NCBI GenBank assembly: GCA_905221605.1
Contig: CAJNDS010002625.1
Coordinates: 100,001 to 164,000, forward strand
From: Symbiodinium natans
Taxonomy: Eukaryota > Sar > Dinophyceae > Suessiales > Symbiodiniaceae
DNA: 64,000 nucleotides
Reading direction: 5' to 3'
Position numbers and translations under genes: made by a program. The notes under the pieces are model-generated. The model saw only the letters and a program-made list of their open reading frames with translations, searched no databases and was not told where the DNA came from. Every line of letters begins with the position of its first letter. The first letter of the stretch is position 1. Positions 9,290 through 18,300 of this stretch are shown one piece after another.

Positions 9290-11263
9290 GAGGCAACTTG
9301 AGGGCTTGGCAAGCTTCAGGATCTGCGTTGACAAGAAGGCCAGGGGCTCCGCCGGCTTCTCACGGATAACCTACAAGATTCTGCACTCTAAGCCGTGGGT
9401 CTCAGACGGCTACCCGCTCGCTGAGTGGTACCTCGCGGATCGCATCAGTAATGACTTCCTCCACATGGTGTGACGCCAGGTACCTCTGCAACGACTCAGC
9501 ACTTAGGAAAGCACTCCAGACGGAGCATACTTGCAAGCCAGCGGACAGGTCGCTATCGTGTCCATTAACTTTCCGATCTCAAGAAGCTTGCGGTCGATCA
9601 TGTTGTCGCGCACACCAGGCGGTATTTTGCTCGTTCTCATTTTGCTCGGCCAAGACATGCTTGGTAATGAGGCCGTAGTTGCGCTTGTCACTGTTGGTTG
9701 TCTTGCTTGCTGAGTGGGGATGAAGGGCTAACGAAGCAGACCTATATGTTTGACTTCATTTGGGGGTTTACGAAAAATAGGGGATCCCAAAAATAGACCC
9801 CATATAGTAGGATTCCCTTATCATAAGATTCCCCAATAAGGCAACCCCTGAGGTCGTAAACCCCCCCCCATTCTGCTATGACAGCGCAGACAAATTCATT
9901 GACAGCTGCTCGCATGCTTGCAACGCTGAGGCTCACGTCTGTGCTGCGTCGAGCTTGGTCTTTACCTGGCAGTGTGAGAGAACCCAATACCGAGAACCCT
10001 TTGCGCCCTACGTACCACGTCCTAGATGCCTCACACAGACCCACTGGTAGTTTCTGCAACCAAAAGAACTCCCCTCAAGCTGGTGTTGGGACGGCAGGGC
10101 GTGCGCCTTGGTATTCTTGCCCTTCGGCTCCATTTCCTGCGAGAAAAGCTGGGAAACAACTACTAAATATGGTATGGGGCAAGGTACGTCTTCCCCATAT
10201 TTAGCGCTCGGGACGGGCGAATCGCCAGAAAAGGAAAGGAGAAGAATCTGAGAGGAGAGGTCTGGGTCGACGGCTGGGATGTCACCGTGGAGCCCCAGCC
10301 TAGCAGATTAAAAAAAGTGTCTTCATACTCGTAGGGTTTAGGGTTTAGGGCTTAGCGTTTCGGTTTTAGGGTTTAGGGTTTAGGGTTTACGTGTGCAGGA
10401 TGGTACACATCCTGCTCCACTTGACCAGCCTCAAGGGCAGGTGGGACATTCCTGGGATGTCCACCGGAACCTGTGCCAAGAGGGACATGGCCGGGAATTA
10501 AAGGGTGGAAGGAGGGACTAGAAGGGACCCTTCATCTGATTCCCCTATATAACCTGTATCTGTACCTTATGTAGTCCCTTTATACATAAGTAGCCCCCAA
10601 ATAACCCCTGAGCAACCCCGAAGGTTCCATATAAGGGTCCCTCCTTTAGTCCCTTGAGGGAAAGCGATTTTCTCAAATTGGGGGCCTCCACGCTCTGATC
10701 ACTTTGGTGTAGCTTCCCCAGGCTGAGGGTCAGATGTCCAACTCGCTGGAAGACCTGCGAAGCAAGTGCTGAAGCCCGCCTCGTTTGGGGTTGAGGGTTT
10801 AGGATTTAGCGTTTAGGGTTTAGGGTTTAGGGTTTAGGGTTGAGGGTCATCCTCCCCGCCTCAATGCGGGCGAGACCGCTGGGGTCTTCCATCTTTGGAA
10901 ACTTGTACGTCTTGGCGGTACCGAATCCTGGGTCCAGGAGTATGTCAGGGCGACCCTGGACTGGACCCCGCCGCACGTGACACTAGACATGGACCTTAGG
11001 ATCGGGCGGGATTGCTTCTGGAAATCTCCGATGCGCATCGACAGAAATGTATCCTTCGGGGTGGCAAACCTCAGAAGCTGAGTTTGCAAGCATCAATCCG
11101 CGACGGATCGCGACGGTGCCCCCGCCACTGCCGTGACACAGGGCCCGCTGGGCCTAGGGCCCCTCTGCGGCATCAACACGGATCTCCATCTTGCTCACCG
11201 CTGCCTGCCACAACGCGTCGTTGCACTCAACACGCTCGTCCGATGCTGCAATTCGATAAGCAA
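9290..11263 (-). CDS. RIIa/Dpy-30-like domain protein, copy 1 (multi-exon)
   Basis: Exons in order: 11263-11156 (AYRIAASDERVECNDALWQA, continuing KMEIRVDAAEG); 11077-10995 (FATPKDTFLSMRIGDFQKQS, donor GTCCAT); 10955 to about 10850 (DPGFGTAKTYKFPKMEDP); 10754 to about 10680 (VFQRVGHLTLSLGKLHQS); about 10485-10396 (AQVPVDIPGMSHLPLRL); 9965-9937 (VKTKLDAAQ, donor GTGAGC); about 9505-9432 and 9370-9290. The last two join across a 61-nt GTACCA...TTGTAG intron to give YLASHHVEEVITDAIREV followed by IREKPAEPLAFLSTQILK. This has the pattern of the RIIa/Dpy-30 dimerisation-docking helices (YLxxH, then KPxxPLxFL), which bind anchoring proteins, often in flagella. The other exons are not recognised. Every exon has a partner in copy 2. 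Confidence 0.65.
9762..9871. mobile_element. Family I inverted-repeat element
   Basis: Left arm GGGGGTTTACGAAAAATAGG, right arm GTCGTAAACCCCC. It sits in an intron of the RIIa gene copy 1, between the 29-nt exon and the docking-domain exons. Confidence 0.65.
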
Positions 11264-11299
11264 CTGGACGAAAGTTAGGGACACATCAGATCCTCATTC

Positions 11300-11750
11300 T
11301 GAAGGCTTCTGCAACAAAAGGGCGTCGTCCTGAGCTCGCCGCAGACTCCCCCAACAAAGCCGACGGCAAGGGGTGGATGGGAGCGAGGACTGAACACTGC
11401 GCTGATCGAGCCGTGTGGTTACCGCATCCAAGCAATTGCTCGGTACAGTTGCTCGGTGGCTCTATAGTAATACCAGTCCTTATTAGAGATTCTAAGGGTT
11501 ACGATAATCCCTACAAGGACTGTTAGTATATGAGGGGGAGCAGCTCCAGTGATTCTCGTGGTGCAGCGGCCTTTTGACTCAATGCAGGCATGTGCCGCAG
11601 CCGCTACCGAAGTGGGTGAGACCGTGTCACTCGTCGACCGTGGGTTGCTAGGTCTGCCAGGTTACCGAAAGGACCTTCAAGTTTAACTTAAACCCCAAAC
11701 CATCCCTAAACCGTCTTTAAATATTTATGAATATTTTATATACCATTATC
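11300..11750. other. No supported gene
   Basis: Unique GC-moderate sequence upstream of RIIa gene copy 1. I see no conserved exon, no array and no element here. Confidence 0.5.
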
Positions 11751-11951
11751 ATTCTGCGGCCTGCTTGGCTGCCGCCATTGTCTTGGCAATGGTCCAAAAA
11801 AGCCAAGATTCAGGACAGCAATCTCTCGACCGCGCGCACCCGAAGGCCCTAAGTTTTCTGGGATGATCGTTTGCTGCACAGGCTTCCCTTGTCAGGAAGA
11901 AGTTACAAAAAGTCATCCGCCTAGGCAGTTTCTCCTTTGCGGAGCCTGCAT

Positions 11952-12170
11952 TCATCGATGACAGGCTGAAGCAGCCGATGTTGCAAAAGTGGCGTCAGCG
12001 AAGCGCCAACGCCAAGCTTCGTGCGTCGCAAGAAACGTTGCTTGGTTCGCCTGAAGTGTCTGCTCCATGTGCACTACGCCTCGATGCACTACGAAGCTTG
12101 CCAAACCATTGCCAAGCCATCTCAGAACCACAACCCTAAACATCCCTAAACCCTGTGACCCCGAGATCAA
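11952..12170 (-). CDS. Unassigned exon (hypothetical)
   Basis: The minus-strand frame contains HMEQTLQANQATFLATHEAW followed by RWRFADATFATSAASA, which looks protein-like and follows an acceptor-type TAG. A neighbouring frame over 11749-11955 is also open. I recognise no domain. It lies upstream of the RIIa gene copy 1 in the direction of transcription. Confidence 0.25.
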   Translation of the reverse strand: MISGSQGLGMFRVVVLRWLGNGLASFVVHRGVVHMEQTLQANQATFLATHEAWRWRFADATFATSAASACHR

Positions 12171-12555
12171 GCCAACGTTTTTGGTCCAGGTCTTTGGCTG
12201 GGCATCGAATTCCTGGCCAAAATGGCACCATCATTGCACAGGTTGTACTTTACCGCTGCCGAGACACAGCACAGCATCCCAGCTTCAGGACGCAATGGCA
12301 CTGCGGTCCCCAGGGCTTGGAAGCCGCCGCAAATTCCAAGTCTTCTTTGAAACTTGCACAGGTGGCATGCTTTTCTAAGCCGTGGCATAGGCATATAAGG
12401 CCCTTGTGCACAAAGCCTCCCAGTTGCGGAGGAAAGGTGCACCCGTATGTCTAGATGGCAGCATCGCCAGGAGGAGCAGGCAGGGGCCAAACGCCCATGA
12501 CTTGGCTTGCTCACTCTGGCTTCATAGCAACCTGGGTGCCATGCCATGCTCTGCT

Positions 12556-12590
<35 letters not shown>

Positions 12591-12704
12591 GATACATAAA
12601 ACATATATATATATATTCTTTTTAAGTCATTTATTTCTTTATGCCTGTATTATATTTGTATTTATACAAAGAGAGCTTGTCACAAGCAACGAACAGGTTA
12701 CGCC

Positions 12705-13150
12705 CAGCTCCGTGCAATGTACTCGAAGTCAGTCCCGCGGCGCAGCAGCGACCATCCTGCACGTAAGTCCACGGCTATTCCTTCAACTGCTCTCTCCGAA
12801 TATAGAGTAGTATAGAGTAATATAGAGTAATATAGAGTTAATATAGAGTCATATAGAGCAATTTTAGTAATATAGAGTAATACAGAGTCACATAGAGTCA
12901 TATAGAGTGATATAGAGTCATATAGAGTCATATAGAGTAATATAGAGTCATATAGAGGGGCACCTGCCATCAGCACCGGAATGACGCCAAACAGAATTAT
13001 AGCCGGATAACCTGAGGACAAGTGCCACAGGGCAGGCTGAAGGCTTCGACAGTGAGCTCTCAGGACACGGCCTGATATCGTGTTGTCTGCGAAAATAAAT
13101 CCGAACAGCGCAAGTCGGCAGAGCCAGGAACGTGGGCCTCCCATTGCAGT
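12705..13150 (-). CDS. Two exons of a possible membrane protein, separated by a 10-bp repeat array
   Basis: Exon 1 (about 13150-12960) ends with a hydrophobic stretch, PAIILFGVIPVLMAG, and a GTGCCC donor. Exon 2 (about 12778-12705) reads GIAVDLRAGWSLLRRGTDFE and continues YIARSWA. Between them is an array of TATAGAGTCA-type decamers that happens to stay open in the same frame. I read the array as intron, but coding read-through cannot be excluded. Family not recognised. Confidence 0.35.
12800..12958. repeat. Decamer array, TATAGAGTCA type
   Basis: About 15 units of TATAGAGTMA in an apparent intron. It stays open on the minus strand because 10-bp units cycle through all three frames without a stop in the right phase. 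Confidence 0.9.
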
Positions 13151-13166
13151 CCGCACAACTGGTTTT

Positions 13167-13405
13167 GCCCGAAACCCTAAACCCCTTTAATCTTGAGCCG
13201 ATAAAACCCCGACACCCCCGAAACCCCCCAAACCCCCCAAACCCCCCAAACCCCTAAACCCCCTAAACGCCCTGAACCCCTAAACCCCCAAAACCCCTAA
13301 ACCCCCTAAACTAAACCCTAAACCCCCAAAACCCCTACCCCTAAACCCCCCCTAAACCCCTAAACCCCTAAACCCCTAAACCCCCTCTTTTAAACTCTAA
13401 ACCCC
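13167..13405 (-). repeat. Degenerate CCCCTAAA and CCCCCAAA array
   Basis: Telomere-like units with extra C, including AACCCCCC and CCCCCTAAA; much less regular than other arrays. Confidence 0.8.
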
Positions 13406-13554
13406 GTAGACATTCCCAAAGGCGCCTTCTCTGAGTCCGGGCATCTCCAAGCGAGACTCGGGGCTTTGCGCAGGCCTCGGCTTCCGCGGGCCAAGGCTTC
13501 AAGTGCCGCAGATCGCGACTCCCATTTTGACCTAAATATGTGCAAGTCTGGCCG

Positions 13555-13655
13555 GCTCTTAGTAGGGAATGAGGGAACGAGGTACCCTATAAATCCCTTA
13601 AAGGGTACATGTAGCCGAGTTCCCTCATTCCCTGCGAAGAACCAGGGGGAAGTTG
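13555..13655. mobile_element. Family III inverted-repeat element
   Basis: Family III has arms TAGTAGGGAATGAGGGAA and TTCCCTCATTCCCT, plus a central AAATCCCTTAAAGGG. Copies lie at 13.56, 29.01 and 60.42 kb. Confidence 0.6.
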
Positions 13656-14082
13656 CAGCCCGAAACGGTTTAGGGTTTAGGATTTCGGGAACTCAGTCCC
13701 CACAATACCCTTGTGGGGTCCTTTCTTTCAGGCTGCCCCTATTATTTAGGGTACCCAAACAGGGACCATAGTGTAGAAAACTAACCATCGGCATATATTT
13801 GTATATATATATATATACCGTATATACATATTAAAGTTACAGTCCTACAAACTGAGTCCCCATAATTATACGTTTCACGTGAAGTGAGGGAAAGGACGAA
13901 ATCCAGCGGTAACACACGAGGAGCAACCGGTGACCCCTCTTGTCTGGGGTTGGGGGGTGGGAGGGAGGAAGGAGGGCGGGAGGGGGAAGGGGGCAGGGGA
14001 GGCGAGGGGGGAAGGGGGAAGGGAGGCTCCGACCTCGCTTTCGGTGATAATCGATCTAGGCAGAAGTGCGCATGTGTCTATA

Positions 14083-14205
14083 TGGGGGTTGACGAAAATA
14101 AGGGATCCCCAATGTGGTCCCCCAAATCAATAGGACTCCCTTATAACAAGGATCCCAATATGGTACCCCTAACCCTAAACCCTAAACCCTAAACCCCTAT
14201 ATGTC
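14083..14205. mobile_element. Family I element with its right part replaced by telomeric repeat
   Basis: The left part is a normal family I element (GGGGGTTGACGAAAATAAGG), but the right part becomes a CCCTAAA array before CCCC. CTATATG occurs directly outside both ends, consistent with a target-site duplication. Confidence 0.55.
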
Positions 14206-14704
14206 AGCAGCTTCACCGCCGAGCTCGCATGCAGTGGGGCTACCAAGGCAAAATCCGCCCCCCGAGGGCCGAGCTGCTGCGCATCCTGAGGAATTCGCAT
14301 GGATACGCAAAAAAACACAAAAAAAACGTGGTAGGTATTGAAGTGTTGGTGCCCGACCTCATTCTCCGTCTCAGCTGGACCTCAGCAGAACCCCCTTGCA
14401 GAATGCCAGCGCGCGAACTTCAGCGAAGACGCTCTTACCACCGACAGGGCCCGCGGGACCCCTGCGTGGTGGGACGTTCTGGTAATACCGCCCCTCCACC
14501 ATGTCAGAGATCACCTGGGCTCGGATGCGTGGACTTCTGGGGTCCGGAGATTAGGAGAGCTGCGGCTAGCTGGGCTAGCTTGGCCCGCTTGGCGTTACAG
14601 TTCTGAGAGGGGAGCAACTGCGCCGGCAATGGTGTACAGCACCATAACACCGGAGATTTGGCTGATCCCGGCCGCCAGAGCCTGGGAAGGCTCGACGGAT
14701 GTCT

Positions 14705-15115
14705 CTCCGCTTACACGCTTACAGACTCTTTGAAGGATTCGGGGACGGTGTTGGATGAGAGCCCGCTAGAAGCGCCTTCTCCGCGCCGTTCATGGAGGCC
14801 ATCATTGCGCCAACGTCCTGGGAAGCAAGCAGCTTGCATCTTGATTCCGCGCCAGTAATTCAACTTTCCGAGCTGCGCTTTCATCTGGGCAAGTGGAATT
14901 CCAACATAAGCTTCTGTCACAAGGGGGGTTTCCGAAAATACGGGTTCCCTTTTTAGGGGGTCCCTTTGAGGGGATTCTATTCTATTTAGGGGTATGAAAA
15001 GGGGTACCCCTATTTGGGGAAATGCCCCCACATCTCACATGCAGCATGAAGAACCAAGTCAAACTCCTGGCGCAGTTGCTCGGACCCGACTTGCAGAATG
15101 TAGGCCAAGAGACTC
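14705..15115 (-). CDS. Three exons ending a gene (hypothetical, helical)
   Basis: Segments: about 15115-15040 (SLLAYILQVGSEQLRQEFDL, continuing VLHAA); about 14920-14850 (EAYVGIPLAQMKAQLGKLNY); about 14815-14715 (DVGAMMASMNGAEKALLAG, then a Pro/Ser tail and TAA). The first intron region is almost entirely a family I inverted-repeat element (14924-15030). Exact splice junctions do not resolve cleanly by eye. It could be the end of a separate gene just downstream of the glycosyltransferase. Confidence 0.4.
14924..15030. mobile_element. Family I element occupying an intron position
   Basis: Arms GGGGGGTTTCCGAAAATACG and GGGGAAATGCCCCC. It is flanked within about 10 nt on each side by apparent exon sequence on the minus strand. 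Confidence 0.6.
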
Positions 15116-15169
15116 CCAGCCCTGCAGCATGGCGAATAGGGGTACCCAATGGTACCCTCTATACATACA

Positions 15170-15245
15170 TATATATATATACATATATATACATACATAT
15201 ATATATATAGCAAAAAATCTATATGTATATGTGTATATATATATG
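15170..15245. repeat. ATATATAC microsatellite
   Basis: Alternating TATA and CATA units. Similar tracts lie at 12558-12617, 25602-25706, 26505-26531, 48690-48722, 51040-51060 and 59605-59700. Confidence 0.85.
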
Positions 15246-15339
15246 TCCCCAATTAGGTACGATGATCCTCATTGTAGGAACTCGCATGAAGGGTGCTCTT
15301 GTGGTCGGAACCCCCCCCCTACGTGGCAGTCAACTGCTC

Positions 15340-18300
15340 AGACACCCTGGAATGTACACATGTCTCGGCCTCGGGACGAGCTTGGTGAGTGCCATCATGA
15401 CGAGCGCAAAGCATTGCGCCGTGCATGTGATTTGCAAAGTGTGCATCTTTACGAGGATCAAGCCAATGGAAAAGTGCCTTAGGCACCGCGCAGCAATGCT
15501 GCACGACATAAAACTGAGGAAGCAGACAACCCCCATCTGCTGAGGCGTCAGGCGTTCGCCATGGGATGTTCTTGACGCCAATGCTGGAGGAGAGCCTTGC
15601 CCACTGCAGGCAGACCTGAGCCAGGCAACCAGCATCACCAGAACGCCATCCTCTGGATACCTACGCGACGATGACAGTGTAGGTGAGCATGTCATGCTCA
15701 CCAGAGCCTCGGCCTCACCAGGGTCTCACAAGCTTTCTATTTGTTTCATGAGAAGGACGACAAGATCAAACAAGCAAACAAGCAAGCAAGCAAAACAAGC
15801 AAGCAAAACAAGTAAGCAAAACAAACAAACAAACAAACAAACAAACAAACAGACAGAGACAGACGGACAAACAAGCACACAAACAACTCATCGCACAACA
15901 ATTACAACCTCGAAGCCGACCTCGCGATGAGAAGCCCTCCAGTTGGCCGAGCGGCGTAGCCGATCTCAACCAGCCCTTGCATGTGCCTTCTGCCCTGCAA
16001 GGAATCCGCTTCGGAAAAAAATGAGCAAGCGAGCTGCGAAGAGTTGGCTTCTGAGGTGGGCCTGCTGAAAGCGCGCTTTCAAGGAAGCCACGTAGCCATC
16101 CGAAGATTCGGCCAGGTACGACACTGCCTCGGTGCGGGGCCGTGCTGAGCTTTAGCTGTTTCGATATGGGTAGTTCTCGAAATTAGGGTCCCTTTTTGGG
16201 GTCCTATATCTAATAAGGCACCCTTATTATAATAAGGACCCCCAAAAGGGACCCTAATTTAGAGAACTACCCATATGTCTTTTTTGTCACCCTCTGTGGC
16301 GTAGGCCGGCAGAAACACGGGCTGAACCTGACGGCCAAGAGCTGACGTCGCAGATTCTTAAGCACCAATTGACCCCCAAAAAGGGTTTAGGGTTTAGGGT
16401 TTAGAGGGTTTAGAGGGTTTAGAGGGTTTAGGGTTTAGGGTTTAGGGTTTAGGGTTTAGGGTTTAGGGTTTAGGGTTTAGGGTTTAGGGTTTAGGGTTTA
16501 GGGTTTAGGGTTTAGGGTTTAGGGTTTAGGGTTTAGGGTTTAGGGTTTAGGGTTTAGGGTCCCCCGGTGGACGGCTCGCAATAGCAGGGAGCCTTGACTT
16601 GAGGGACGATGTGTACCGCGTTGCCCTCGTTGCCGTTCGACACTTTCGCATGCTCCTGTCACTCAGCTGCGCACACGAGGCCTGCGTATTCCGCGTGCAT
16701 TCCAGACTTCCCGGGCGCAGAAGGCCTTCCGGGCTTATGTGGCAACCGAACATCCCCAGTGAGTTTCGATTTCATCGGCTTCGCCGACTTCATCGATTTC
16801 AGTTTCTTGAACTCTTCTTCAGGTTCGCTCCCGCACCGTGATGTTCGACTTCACCGATGTGCAATGTCGATGAAATCGCAAATCGTCTTGAGGTTGGTTT
16901 CTGGGCAGCACAAAAACGAATGAACATAGATGACATCGAACAAATCGAAAAATCCTCACCGATGTCCAACTTCATCGATTTCGACGAAATTGATGCTCCT
17001 TCTTCCGATACTTGATACTAGCCCGCAACAGGATACTCGAAACTCTAAGCCCTAAACCATAAAGGCCATACATAGGGCTTATACTTTACGGCACAGGGTC
17101 AGCAGAGCTGGTATCGAGCTTTTGGAGGGCTCTAAGTCTTGCCAGGTTGTTCAGGTGTGTTGTTGTCGGCAGGTTGAGGGTTTTAGGGTTTCGGGTCTAG
17201 GGTTTGCTGTGATATAGGCGCCGGCCCCCCACTGTAGGGGCCGCCCGAAGCCTTGAGTTTAAGGTTTAAGGATCCTGCGCTGACTTCCGAAGTTGTAGGA
17301 TCTCGCCGGCTGGTCGCAGAACCCTAGACCCTGTTGACCCTAAACCCTAAACCCTAAACCCTAAACCCTAAACCCTAAACCCTAAACCCTAAACCCTAAA
17401 CCCTACACCCTAAACCCTAAACCCTAAACCCTAAACCAACCCCTGTGACAACGATCGTCCGATGGTCCTTCTTGGCATGTGACAGCTCCCAGAGCGCTGC
17501 AAAGAAGCATTTGCAGAACATGTGGTGGTCCTGGGGCTTGTGGTGTTGGGATTTGGGACTTTACGAAAATTGGGGACCCCTAAACAAAAACAAATGGCAG
17601 GACAGCCTTTGAACTTAGACCCCATTAAGGTACCTCATCGTAAACCCCCATTTGGGGCTTAGGATGGGCTTCGGGGTGTAGGGTTTAGGGTTTAGGGTTT
17701 GGGGTTTAGGGTTTAGGGTTTTGGGTTTGGGGCTGCATATCCGGGTTTTGGAGTCTGGAACCGAGGGAAAACACCACCTCCGGACCAAGCCCGACAGTTT
17801 CCTAAACCCAGCACCACAACATTCCAAAAAACAACTAGACTCCCAAGGCATCCTGAAATCCGACTGCTTATGGAACAGTTGTCCACATGACGATGCTTGG
17901 CCGTTTGCCGGTTACATGCCAGATTACCAGCTGTCTTGGCTACGTGGCAGCTGATTCCGCCGCGGTTGCCCGCTTGTGCTGGCTGCCGTGGCATCTGCTG
18001 TCCTGTATGCCATGCTAGTACAATTGCCTCGCTGTGGCTGCCACTCCTTTCGATTGCGGTTTGCGCCGAGCTCTTCCCCAGAAAGACTATTTTTTGGGCA
18101 CCAGAGTGGGCAGGCACTTCCTCCCCCCGCGCAGGCAGATCTCCCCACAGCACTTCTTGTTGCATATCTGCAGCCAAACAAGGTTCGCCTCTTCGCAGAC
18201 TTCCGCGCTCCAGACTCAGACGGAGATTTCAAGCCGCCAAGCGCTGTTCGCCCTTACCCGCTCCGAAGTGAGGGCAGGACGAGACCTCAAATTTTGCGGG

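Noticed and set aside
13960-14030. Gly/Glu/Arg-rich frame in a G-rich tract
   Set aside because: It is a low-complexity GGGAGG/GGGAAG tract open in several frames, without exon signals.
16547-16923. Plus and minus frames around 16.6-16.9 kb as genes
   Set aside because: They lie inside a large glycosyltransferase intron, between the DHHMF and VQPVFLP exons, and overlap the ATCGAT-word cluster.
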